Below, piece by piece: positions 57,101 to 64,000 of a stretch of 64,000 bases of DNA. The stretch comes from Elmis aenea (lineage: Eukaryota; Arthropoda; Insecta; Coleoptera; Elmidae), in assembly GCA_947652605.1 (NCBI GenBank), contig OX393578.1:52521415-52585414 (forward strand), in the 5' to 3' direction. The first letter of the stretch is position 1, and each line of letters starts with the position of its first letter. The notes under the pieces are model-generated. The model saw nothing but the letters and a program-made list of their open reading frames with translations. It ran no database searches and was not told the DNA's origin. The position numbers and the translations under genes were made by a program.

Positions 57101-57764
57101 AATATATTCGTAAGTACTTGAATGAAAATAAATTGAATAAAGTATAAGTTGCACAAGAGATTGCAGAGAGAAGACATTTAAAAAACATCGAATTCTACGA
57201 TACACTTACGGGGCAACTAGCCTTTATAAGCTCTTTACACATAGAGTTAAAAAAAATCAGTGATATTAACACCAGAATTATTCTTGTGCAGTGCGTGTTG
57301 GGAGGTTCAAGTTTCGCAAGTAGCTAAAATAACGTTTTGTTTGGTTACCATAGCGAATACATTATTTCGAGTGGTTAGGGATATAATTCACACAATTACA
57401 GACACCATGGAAGATGCAATCTTTCGAGCAGTAATAATTAACTACCAAGTCTCACACCTCATTTTAAATTAGTTAATTAACAGTTAGGGAAGCTCACTAA
57501 TCGTTTAATAAATTATAAACACCAGAAACAAGGCAACAAATATATACAACTGTTTTACTTACTTAGCATGCAGTGCGGCACGATAGTAGAAGAGTGCAGG
57601 CAGAGAATATGAAAAAGAATAAGAGCGCATGAAGAATAAGACGGACACAGGATTAGTTTTCTCAAGTCTTACCACCTGACATCTGGGGCTCCCCCAGCTG
57701 AACGTAAAATAGCACGTCCTTTTCGTAACTGTCTTCTTCGACTATTGTTAATTGGATGGAATTT
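35957..57764 (-). CDS. Calx: Na+/Ca2+ exchanger (NCX/Calx), 3' part of gene
   Basis: Plasma-membrane antiporter moving about 3 Na+ in for 1 Ca2+ out. Six 3' exons are visible: 57673-57764, 53466-53614, 48210-48408, 47849-48007, 45449-45620 and 35957-36161, giving about 325 residues with every junction in phase. They code the end of the second Ca2+-binding (Calx-beta) domain (TIVEEDSYEKDVLFYVQLGE), the linker LGRPRLGEITRAQIRIKES, then the C-terminal membrane half. The alpha-2 repeat is split over two exons, FGATLGIKDSVTAIVFVALG / TSIPDTFASKVAA, with GNVTGSNAVNVFLGIGVAWS. The end is RRHPYVGGELGGP ... LEVYGVIHGF. The 5' exons (signal, alpha-1, CBD1) lie right of the window or were not found. Introns of 0.2-9.3 kb hold most of the transposons listed. 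Confidence 0.96.
36296..37486. mobile_element. Foldback element (CAGGGTGGTCC), right end lost
   Basis: Left end CAGGGTGGTCCAAATTCGAT after TA. The arms 36320-36840 and 36960-37486 are near-exact inverse copies (e.g. AAGATAGAGAAACGGTTAAA and its inverse). The centre lies near 36900. Confidence 0.85.
37487..38290. mobile_element. Second, more diverged foldback copy in tandem
   Basis: Starts AGTCAAGATTAAGAAACGGT and repeats the left-arm sequence of 36296-37486, then turns near 38060 and returns to 38280. Both ends are truncated. Confidence 0.7.
38599..39877 (-). mobile_element. pogo/Tigger-type element, deleted
   Basis: 1279 bp with ends GGGTAAGTCCGGGAGAGATG and, inverted, GGGTAATTCCGGGTGAGATG, flanked by TA. 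The subterminal sequence repeats the AGATGGCAC and GATGCCCCAC motifs. Keeps only the C-terminal part of its transposase. Confidence 0.82.
38888..39411 (-). pseudogene. C-terminal region of a pogo-like transposase with zinc-binding finger
   Basis: Reads a Pro/Ser-rich stretch, ISPLPTIPVGLKKRGRN, ILTSPENTEKAKFF, an acidic run ESDEEYEAEEDSD, then ECVGCLENYH and SDDWIQCVYC, followed by MHENCTKY. The C-x2-C...C-x2-C...H-x2-C order forms a PHD-like finger found at the end of some insect pogo-like transposases. A TGA replaces the expected Trp just before MHENC, so it is broken. Confidence 0.7.
39956..41645 (+). mobile_element. Mariner-like (DUF4817 group) element, split
   Basis: Ends AAGGGTGTTTCAACAAGAGG and, inverted, AAGGGTGTTTCAACAAGAGA, with TA flanks. 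A degraded transposase on the plus strand reads RSFMNTLRKICAFSPNN, ETAIGNLIKKFKETDLPF and later SINALKANIEAGIAEIELD (in a shifted frame). Interrupted by 40652-41540. Confidence 0.8.
40652..41540. mobile_element. MITE with GGGGAAGGTGGTATATACTG ends
   Basis: 889 bp flanked by TA, inside the mariner-like element. Ends GGGGAAGGTGGTATATACTG and, inverted, GGGGAAGATGGTATATACTG. The motif GTCCCACTATA(C/T)ACCA repeats inside. No coding sequence; likely pogo-type by TA target. Confidence 0.85.
43182..43996 (-). CDS. Mariner-like transposase, catalytic part (N-terminus in gap)
   Basis: About 270 residues uninterrupted. HTH: MSVREIETTSEIPKTSAHRI then LKKHRFHPYKYHISQGL. Catalytic core: HVLWTDETRFTNNG (first Asp), RLWFQQDGAPPHNANVVTEY (second Asp) and WPARSPDLTPMDFFLWGYVK, where the Asp in PMDFF sits at the third-acid position. 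The C-terminus is conserved and ends at TAA 43182. This is the DUF4817 group of insect mariner/Tc relatives. No stop or frameshift is visible, so it may have been active recently; the N-terminal DUF4817 domain would lie in the gap. Confidence 0.88.
43997..44196. other. Assembly gap, 200 N
   Basis: Exactly 200 N, probably a placeholder length. GGCAATTATA occurs both just before the transposon (42558-42567) and right after the gap (44197-44206). Confidence 0.99.
45449..45620 (-). CDS. Calx: Calx exon, alpha-2 repeat second half
   Basis: 172 bp, phase 1 in and 2 out. Codes TFASKVAAIQDKHADASVGN and VTGSNAVNVFLGIGVAWS to NVKPG; donor gtaagt. Confidence 0.97.
45621..46327. other. Calx intron, no repeat recognised
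   Basis: AT-rich unique DNA between the Calx exon 45449-45620 and the MITE at 46328. Confidence 0.4.
46328..47241. mobile_element. Foldback-family MITE (CAGGGTGCCC)
   Basis: 914 bp, TA flanks, left CAGGGTGCCCATTTTTCTAA and right AATTGGGACACCCTG. The subterminal region has ATTAGAGATACAGAAACG. The arms are not closely palindromic. Non-coding. Confidence 0.7.
47849..48007 (-). CDS. Calx: Calx exon, alpha-2 repeat first half
   Basis: 159 bp. Codes IAKGYLCFVVSIVCIGLVTG, then HFGATLGIKDSVTAIVFVAL and GTSIP. The joining codon gives Asp of PDTFASK. Donor gtatgtgc. Confidence 0.97.
48210..48408 (-). CDS. Calx: Calx exon, amphipathic and first C-terminal helix
   Basis: 199 bp. Codes NTVDKLVQRANASLLIGTSS, WKEQFVEALTVSS and FWKLLFAFVPPT. 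Acceptor tttcag, donor gttagtct. Confidence 0.96.
49127..49587. mobile_element. Copy of the GAAAATTTCCTTCA foldback repeat
   Basis: Ends GAAAATTTCCTTCA and AGGTGAAGAAAATTTTC; the same inner blocks as 31674-32915, in the same orientation. Inside Calx intron. Confidence 0.75.
49667..50718 (-). mobile_element. Tigger-like element, internally deleted
   Basis: 1052 bp with ends CAGTGCAGTCTCTGAAACGT and, inverted, CAGTGCAGTCTCTACAGCAT, TA at 49665-49666 and 50719-50720. Carries a transposase N-terminal half on the minus strand. Confidence 0.85.
49900..50470 (-). pseudogene. Tigger transposase N-terminal remnant
   Basis: Reads the first HTH (ATLSEMKKECGRTNLS), then the CENP-B-type second HTH (MEQTFYKWFLRQRERTVQIN, NEEAKYFYEK), then weaker VKNVKIGMVYVF and LLPFYKNLQIKL with stops. 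The DDE core is absent. Confidence 0.7.
50719..51805. other. Calx intron, no gene seen
   Basis: AT-rich DNA without recognised repeats or domains. Confidence 0.4.
51806..53312 (-). mobile_element. Non-LTR retrotransposon, 5'-truncated
   Basis: Reverse transcriptase order on the minus strand: GKNGITPEMIQYMKELG, VPKDWNTGINLALYKNGDKR, YGFRRGRSTQDPVF, EKAFDDIKRKGAW, EGLKQGCVLSPLLFAVVIDG, FAEDMVLVAETKKNLQ (the FADD-type box with Glu first), INTEK, then VESFKYLEEIIEK and LLYGSETWT. The end LGWLGHIYRMKEERL and RGRPRKPWKDEV precedes a (TAA)-type tail at 51808. Two or more frameshifts break it. The class resembles the endonuclease-bearing LINEs of insects; the clade is not assigned. It lies in a Calx intron in the same orientation as the gene. 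Confidence 0.87.
53466..53614 (-). CDS. Calx: Calx exon after CBD2
   Basis: 149 bp. Codes DEIASLAAEAEKKRPEDRTD and KVAILGRPRLGEITRAQIRI to KESKEFK. Donor gtaacgt. Confidence 0.94.
54885..55905 (+). mobile_element. LINE fragment, split by a SINE
   Basis: Reads LAFVDDVVLLV (RT catalytic box), EEDLQRNLRVWKDTFRRYNV, VSNFKYLGGIIAEN and NNRIAAAKKIYHTINKSLIS, then AAYVPT; after the SINE it resumes as YSSETWTLISKQKQRIQ and QMRFLRRSGG. Stops are present. A different, more diverged LINE than 51806-53312. Confidence 0.8.
55266..55522 (+). mobile_element. tRNA-derived SINE
   Basis: About 257 bp flanked by the duplication ACCAACTC(C)TT (55255-55265 and 55523-55533). It has a pol III B box GGTTCGAATCC (55322-55332) and a plausible A-box region near GAGCTCGGTGGTTGG. 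Removing it and one duplication copy makes the LINE frame continuous. It ends in the region ACACACCAACTC, without an obvious poly(A). Confidence 0.8.
56617..57073. mobile_element. MITE with TGTCTTACATT ends and internal motif repeats
   Basis: Ends GTGTCTTACATTGCACC and, inverted, GTGTCTTACATTCCACC. Inside, (A/C)CCGGTGGAATGTAAGAC and AACCGGTTGAATGTAAGAC-type units recur at least four times, alternating with TTTTGATGG. No coding potential; superfamily unknown. Confidence 0.6.
57074..57672. other. Calx intron, no gene seen
   Basis: AT-rich sequence immediately downstream (minus strand) of the CBD2 exon; nothing recognised. Confidence 0.4.
57673..57764 (-). CDS. Calx: Calx exon, CBD2 region
   Basis: 92 bp. 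Codes NSIQLTIVEEDSYEKDVLFY and VQLGEPQMSG. Two overlapping donors are possible: gtaagact (exon ends 57673) or gtggtaag (57676). Both keep the frame; the first is closer to consensus. The region is where NCX genes are alternatively spliced in other animals. Confidence 0.9.
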
Positions 57765-58073
57765 CTGAAACAAAAAACAAAACCGTTCAAAATTTTTCAA
57801 CAATCTTTAGCAAATTTCGTAAAATAATAGCGTGTCTTACAAATGTTCTAAATTAGTGTTTCCTAATTTACTTTAACCATGGAACACCTTTATAGTTTTT
57901 TTTAGACAATATTGAACCTTATTAAATTTTTACATGCCCTACAAAGTAGGTACATAGGGGATAGTTGCCAAAATCGTACCACTTAGGAAAATTGGATTCT
58001 CAGGGAAATTTGGTACGATCATTTAAAAAAGTATTTAAGCCAAACGATAGCGTGACATCTTATTTTTGTATTC

Positions 58074-59218
58074 TAATGGTGCTTTTCCACTTAAGAGTAA
58101 ATACTGGCGAGTTGCTCTCGATAGCAGCGTCGCCAATGGACACACCCCTGAGAGTAACTCGCGGAAAGCGGCAAGCTACTCTTCGATAGCTGACATTCAG
58201 GTAGCTTTCAAAACGACACGTGCTGTCAACGCTCTCCAGCGACTATTTTTATAATTTTAAGGTCTAAATTTAACTCGAAAGTGAAATTATATTATATATT
58301 TTTAGAGGGAAAAAATTGGTGAATCTAAAATGGTACAACACGTTATAAAAAAATTAAATTAGAGAAGGTTTGACTGTTGTAAATTCGCCGAGCGCCGCTT
58401 AAAGAATTGCTTTGTCGTGACGATCGCATCATCTCACGAAATCATTCATAACTCGAAAACACTGAATCAAATTTAAATATTTTTACATAGTCGAAGAGAG
58501 CAAGGTTCGTTTTACTATTCACAAAAAAATGCGCAATAATACAATTCGAAATGGTTCCGCTAAATGCGTACAACTTTAGTGCAATTTTGTCGAAAAAAAG
58601 AATTTTGCCGTTAAAATTGCCTCTTTTTACGAAATCGTTCATAACTTGACATCCCGTAGGCCGAATTTAGATATCTTATCTTTTCATTTTTGAAGATAGG
58701 AAAGATTGTTTAACGATAAACGATAAACGTTCAATTTGAAACGCCGAATTGGCTTCACTCCAGACAAAAAACTTGATAAAAATTTCGGGTTGAATTCTTG
58801 GTTTGCCGCGTCAAATGGCAAACCACGAAAAAATCGTCCATTGCTCGGTAAATAATTGTCCAATTTTAGATTTTAAAAAACCATCGTGTAAAGAAAAAAA
58901 CAGCCTTTAATGTGATGTGCAACACTATTTGATCTATTTGATCGAGTCCACACAGAAAGAAATACTAACACTTTTTTTCGCGCACGAAATTACATGTATT
59001 TAAATGGGAAAAATGTGCAATATTTAAACGTTCGTAACTTTGTTATTATTTGCCGTACACAGTTGATTCTTGGACCATCAGCGAGCTCGATTCTTGCAGA
59101 TTAAGAACGTGTTTGTCTTTCAGCTGTGGCCCCTTGCGGGGGGCCGGCGCGATGTTAGTAATGAACTCACGCGACCGACCAAGTCACGTGTAAGCCAGCG
59201 ACGTTCTGTACCTGGACA
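58074..59218. mobile_element. TIR element TAATGGTGC, copy 2 (right part lost)
   Basis: Collinear with 42392-45120: TAATGGTGCTTTTCCACTTA, the GAGTAAATACTGGCGAGTTG block and the CCAGCGACGTTCTGTACCTG block near 59217. It has no insertion at the place where copy 1 holds the transposon. Homology stops at 59218 where the block shared with 19822 begins. Confidence 0.8.
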
Positions 59219-59690
59219 ATAACGATTAGAAGCAAAAATGTCGAATATCTCGAAAAGTACGAGTTTTGGGTATAGGACATATCTAACAAAATATGAAGCT
59301 CTCTTAAAGACAAATTCGATGACATAAGAAACTAGAGAGGTTTGCATTTGAAAAAATTGAGTTACGAGCTTTTGAAAATCATGGAACCACCTATTTATGA
59401 ACACCCTGTATGCGTGATTCAAACTTTTTCATATCGAGCGAATAGAGCAATGTTTTCTGCATGTCCTTGCCAAATTACAACTCTGTACTTCGAAAAATAA
59501 CTTCAGGAGAATTTTTTAAATAAAGACTTAAAACCTTGAAAATTATTTTTTTTTTTTTTAAGTGACAACGCCGCATAAAAAAACTAGTATTTTATATTGA
59601 TGCAAAGCTGAAATAAAGGCGGTCATAAATGGGGTGTTGTATTTGAAATATTAAAGTTGCTGTTCCAGAGAGATGACTCACCCTGTATAT
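59219..59690. repeat. Repeat block shared with 19822-20303
   Basis: Begins at CAATAACGATTAGAAGC and ends CTCACCCTGTATA, containing ACACCCTGTATGCGTGATTC at 59401. Same order and orientation as 19822-20303. Confidence 0.65.
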
Positions 59691-60986
59691 TTGAAAATAT
59701 TTTTATCGTGTTCGGAAGAAAAACTGTATGAAATGGCGTTTAAATTAACTTTCTTTCTCAAACCGTTTAGCCACAATCGACTCGCCCTGTATAATCAATT
59801 ACTTGTGGAAATAAAAATAAAACAAATAAGATCTATTTCAGTTTTTAAAATTATGCATATTAAAAGTAATGTTAAGTAATAATCTACTAAGAAAATTTAA
59901 CATTTTTGTGTTAAGATTTTTCAACTTGGAATTATGGAATAACCAATGCTACGTCAAAATCGTCTATCAATTTTTGCCCATCCTGTATAAGTGTTGTATT
60001 TTTGAGTCGAACAAAACGACTATACAAAAAAAGCAATTAAATAAAGAGCTTTTAATCATCTCTTGTTGCCACTGTGCCTCTGATTTTCTAGTTAGCATCT
60101 GTAATACTGAGTAATTTAATTAGAAGTTTTTAATACTAGCTAATTGTAAAGTCACTAACTAATTAGCGGATGGTTTGTTGTATCACGGAATAAAAAAAAT
60201 TAAATATTTGGTTACAGTGATGAAACAAATTAATTAAAATGATTGCGGATAAAATATCAGTCTGGATTTTTTTGACTTTTATTACAAAAATCCTTGATAG
60301 TATGTTAACTATTAGTTGAAAAAATCATCTTGTGCCTATTTCCTTCATATCCCTTAGCATCAAGTTTGCAAAAAAAGTTTAAATACAAAAGTTACTTGAG
60401 ATCAATAATTACATAACCTAAAATTGTTTTCAATTATATAGAAAAATACATATTAGGTGTACAGCCTGTATAAGTTTTCCGTATTTTCAAATTAAATTAC
60501 ATTTTTAAAAATTAAATACCCTTGGTCAATATAAATTTTACAGTTTTTTTGTCTTTAACACGCGTTAAATTAAAAAATTCTCGAGTTGAAGGCGGCTATA
60601 AATTACTTAAAAAAGGAAAATTTTTAAATTTAATTTGGAACAAGTTTCGGTAGTATGAATAATAAGTGGATTATAAATCTTTGGTACTAGATACGGGAGG
60701 GAAGTTATGAAATCCCATGAAGGGTAGGTACCTACTTAATGAAATCATCGGAATTTGCGCAGCGTTTATAACTCTTCCCTGATTGAAATTGGAACATCCT
60801 GGAGTTATGAAGGCTGTTGTTATGGTAACAGAACTTACAGTATTAACTTGGCGACGGGATTAGTTCGCACGAGGGTTTTATTCGACGCTCTTATTATGTA
60901 ACGAAAAGTGTGCATAGCAGTGCTTTTCAAGCTTTTAAGTGTCGCGGCACACTTTAAACAACGCTAAAATTTCCCGACACATTATA
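59691..60986. other. Region right of the Calx exons, no gene seen
   Basis: AT-rich with isolated CCTGTATA scraps (59786, 59987, 60472) that look like worn element ends. An X-box-like site GTTGTTATGGTAAC lies at 60816-60829. No further Calx exon could be recognised. Confidence 0.4.
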
Positions 60987-61330
60987 CAGGGTGTCCCAGA
61001 TAACTTTTCCAACATGGGGATTTTGCTTATTATAAGAGATACAGGTTTGCTTAAGAGATGAATATTTCCTAAGTAAGAGAAAAGCTACAATCTATTTTTA
61101 AAAGTACAATGTTTCGTACATTAAAAGTTAGCAAAAAATATGAAAATGTTGAATTTCTTTTTTCTCTCATAACTTTTTTGCTTTAATTATAGATCATTTT
61201 TGTTAGTACTTTCTATACGTACTTTTTATGTAGAATGTAGGTAACTATTATTTTAGATTTTTTCTATCACATCATTTTTAAGATATTACCCCTAATTTAA
61301 TTTTTTTAGTTGGCTTCGAAATATTTAAAT
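60987..61330. mobile_element. Solo left arm of the CAGGGTGTCCCAGAT foldback
   Basis: CAGGGTGTCCCAGATAACTT after TA, then AAGAGATACAGGTTTGC, collinear with the left arm of 5961-7458 up to about 61330. No right arm found. Confidence 0.7.
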
Positions 61331-61577
61331 GTGCTATATCGATTGTTTTTTTTTTGTTTGTGCCAATACGTAGTAACTTTTTCTTTTAAACAGGACATAT
61401 TTTTTATTATTTTAAATTTCAAACAATTTTTTTTTTAAAACATTTAGTTTATTGTAGATAAAATCTATTCTATTTGAATTATTAAGTTTTTTTACATTTT
61501 TGATAGATGTAGAACAGAACCGGGCCTAGAGGTAATTTCACCCGAGGCAGGAGGGTAAATTTGCGCCCCTATATATA

Positions 61578-62729
61578 CAGGGTGATTGATTGAGACCGGG
61601 CATTAAAAATATATGAAGAATGAAAAAGGGTATGGATCTGAAATTATTGAAAGTGTGAACGAATAGTTGTGTATTGTTAATGTAGCTTGTACAGCATAGT
61701 ATGTTAAACCCGAGTCTTGCGCTACCAATCGAATTGATCGCTGAGGATGGTCATTAAAATATCTCAGGATGTTAACTTTGTTAGTTTCATCATTTGTCAC
61801 ACGCTTAGGTCGAATACAAGCAGATTTCACTCTTCTAAATTGAAAAAAAATTGATTCTATTCATTAAAATTTCTGTCTGGTCATTACAGTCAAATAAGGA
61901 TAACTCTCACTGACCACGCGGCAAGTTCTTTCAATAATCTTGTTACATCCTTCATGAATATAAAATAAGTTCAAAATATTCGTGTTTGAATACTCTTGAT
62001 TATACATTTTCATGGATGCTTCAGACAAACGCAATAAAAGTGGTTGACGGTTATTAAGTATTGGCATTTGTTGTCATTTCCAAGGCCTACTATTTAAAAA
62101 TGTTGCAATTTCTCTTAACTCTATCAAAAATTCTTAATAACTCGAAAACTGTTGCAGATAGGTATACGAAACGCTAATACAGGTTGATGCAGAATGTAAT
62201 TTTGCATTAGAAAATGAAAAAAAAGTTTGGGCATTGTATTTGAAAAAAACGAGTTTTAGTGGTCTGAAGTTGTATTAAAAGAAAATTAAATTTTGGACAC
62301 CCTGTAAGTAATTCATCGATTGCAAAAATTCCAGGATGTAGTCCAAGGTTTCTTTTAGGCATGGTCTAAATTTAAGCGTTTTTTCTTTAAAAATGACCAT
62401 GTTAGATAATATTAAGCATCACGGTGAAAATCAAAAAATTTTCAAAAAAGTCCAAAAATCTAAAAACTGACTGCACTTAGGTATAGGGACTGCTAATAAA
62501 AGTCCCTCTAAAATAACGTTTTGAATCCAAAAATGCACTAAAAAATAGACCATTGTATTTGAAATAAAAAAGTAGACGCCAACTTCCGGTATTTGCGGAA
62601 GTGTCGCCATCTTGAAAATATTTTCAATAAACAGATCAGATGCCATTATGGTCATAACCAAAATTTCAGATCCATACCCTTTTTCATTCTTCATATATTT
62701 TTAATGCCCGGTCTCAATCAATCACCCTG
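61578..62729 (-). mobile_element. Foldback element with DUF4817 transposase remnant
   Basis: 1152 bp, TA flanks. Ends CAGGGTGATTGATTGAGACC and its exact inverse; the inverted match continues for over 70 bp (ATGAAGAATGAAAAAGGGTA in both). Contains the N-terminal half of a mariner-like transposase on the minus strand. Confidence 0.9.
61690..62067 (-). pseudogene. DUF4817 plus HTH fragment of a mariner-like transposase
   Basis: Reads EYSNTNILNLFYIHEGCNKI and CRVVSESYPYLTVMTRQKF (DUF4817-like), then, after a break, RPKRVTNDETNKVNILRYFN and PQRSIRLVAQDSGLTYYAVQ (HTH). The order is that of the DUF4817 transposase group; the catalytic domain is absent. Confidence 0.65.
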
Positions 62730-63210
62730 TATAGTTTTTTATTTCTAATAAGTATTAATCAGAATAAATAAATGATTTTAAGAACAAAATAAATTGATTA
62801 TTAAATTAAAAATCACGGAACGCAGTAATAGTACAATTGTAATAGGAACATAAAATTGCACATATTAAAAATTAAATCACACCAACCTTAACAAAAGAAA
62901 AACAAAATGAGTGTTACACATGTTGTGATGAATTAGAATATTAAAAATTTTTCAGTAATTTAATTTAATAATAGAGAAAAAACAAAATTTAATATAATTA
63001 CAGTGATAACTACACTCATATGTTAAATTCTCCATAATGACGTCACGTTTTGTCGTTATGACAGCGGATAAAAAGGTACCTAAGTAAATATCCACTTGCA
63101 TTTTTGCATGTAACTTTTGTTACCATGCAACCGATTTATGACTTAAACATTTTGACGTTTTGTTAGTTATTATTTGAAGGTTATAATTTATTCGTGCAGT
63201 TATCGTACCG

Positions 63211-63396
63211 AATTACACTCGAGCTTTGTTTTTATCCTGGACAAACTTGGTTTTACTAAACTCAAGTTTAGTTGCTATTAGGCAATTCTTGACTCGACAA
63301 CTGTCAAAGACAGTTTTGTCTCGTCGACTTTCCTACCAACCAAACTTTCGTAGCAACGCAAGTTTGTCCGGCTAAAAACAAAGCTCTCGTGTAATT
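63211..63396. repeat. Foldback hairpin
   Basis: AATTACACTCGAGCTTTGTT...GGACAAACTTG (63211-63249) is inverse to CAAGTTTGTCC...AGCTCTCGTGTAATT (63359-63396), about 38-bp arms with few mismatches around a 110-bp centre. Confidence 0.8.
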
Positions 63397-63405
63397 ACCC
63401 CCGAT

Positions 63406-63856
63406 AACTTCTTTCACCTGTCAAATATGCGTTTTCAACCAACCACTATTTTTAAATCCTCTAGATCTAGAGACTACTAAAAGGAGCATTATTACACGGT
63501 AATAATTTTATATTCCCCCGTCAGATGTTGATCCTTCTGTCAACTTTGCGTTTTCGACCAATAACAAACTCAGATTTCCTAGGAACGACCAATAAACATT
63601 ATCATACACTGATAATATTCTTTTCGCAATTAACAGATTTTCATGCGTTTATTGGTCGTTTCTAACAAATCTGAGTTTGTGATTGGTCGAAAATATAATT
63701 TTGGTCTTGATAATTTTTTTGACGAATTTCGGCGACCAGTAGCGTTACTTTAATATAGATTAAACCACACCCCTTACGCACCACTCTGACAGTACTCGTA
63801 AAATTTGACATAACATACATTTAATTTGACAGGTAGGTTAGGTGAGAGAAATTTTC
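63406..63856. mobile_element. Inverted copy of the GAAAATTTCCTTCA foldback repeat
   Basis: Reverse complement of 49127-49587: TTCACCTGTCAAAT at the left, GGTGAGAGAAATTTTC at the right, with CATTATTACACGGTAATAAT and GACCAATAACAAACTCAGAT inside. Confidence 0.75.
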
Positions 63857-64000
63857 TAACAAAATATAACTCGTGCATTGCAAATAATCTTTAATTTTTG
63901 ACAACTCTTCACTCATAAAGTTGAATCATCTAATTTAATAATTTTGCTTCGCTTGTTTTCAAATTCTGTAGACAATTCCATTTCTGAAGCCAAAGTTTCA

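Overview
This 64 kb window is an insect nuclear sequence, AT-rich, with short GT-AG introns in the genes and very many nested DNA transposons. Gene content (PP2A B56 subunit, axonemal light chain, ZPR1, dihydropteridine reductase, i-type lysozyme, Na+/Ca2+ exchanger) and the transposon mix fit an insect, possibly a beetle; the species cannot be fixed from sequence alone. One 200-base run of N (43997-44196) shows it comes from a scaffolded assembly.

Layout. 1-11492, minus: 5' half of a PP2A B56 regulatory subunit of the gamma/delta type (well-rounded, wrd). The gene runs off the left edge. One 388-bp exon looks like an alternative first coding exon. 11949-12803, plus: complete four-exon axonemal dynein light chain 1 (Dnal1), head-to-head with wrd and tail-to-tail with Zpr1. 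13000-16617, minus: complete eight-exon Zpr1. 17510-18220, minus: intronless dihydropteridine reductase (Dhpr). 22016-25680, minus: complete four-exon destabilase/i-type lysozyme with signal peptide and an Ala at the place of the catalytic Glu. 27000-35900: no host gene seen, only transposon debris. 35957-57764, minus: six 3' exons of the Na+/Ca2+ exchanger Calx in a >21 kb locus swollen by insertions; its 5' part lies beyond the right side. 57765-64000: repeats only.

The rest is a layered repeat landscape. The main theme is a family of foldback elements whose ends read TA-CAGGGTG(T/C)(C/G)CC and share a subterminal GGGATCTCG motif. Their probable source is a DUF4817/mariner-like transposase (43182-43996); two foldbacks (200-3370 and 61578-62729) carry fragments of that transposase's N-terminus. 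Other classes are recognised by ends plus target duplications: hAT elements with exact 8-bp duplications (8696-9572, 27212-27743, 28277-28557), Harbinger-like elements with TTA duplications (5412-7481, 20351-21648), piggyBac-like with TTAA (3485-3789), Tigger/pogo-like with TA (713-2649, 49667-50718, 38599-39877), Tc1 (33518-34617), mariner debris, two non-LTR retrotransposon fragments and a tRNA-derived SINE. The host genes do not form an operon-like system; they are ordinary neighbours, and I saw no convincing novel multi-gene system. The most informative features are the wrd alternative exon and the datable nests of transposons. Splice sites were placed by eye from reading frame, phase and GT/AG, and have not been tested against RNA.
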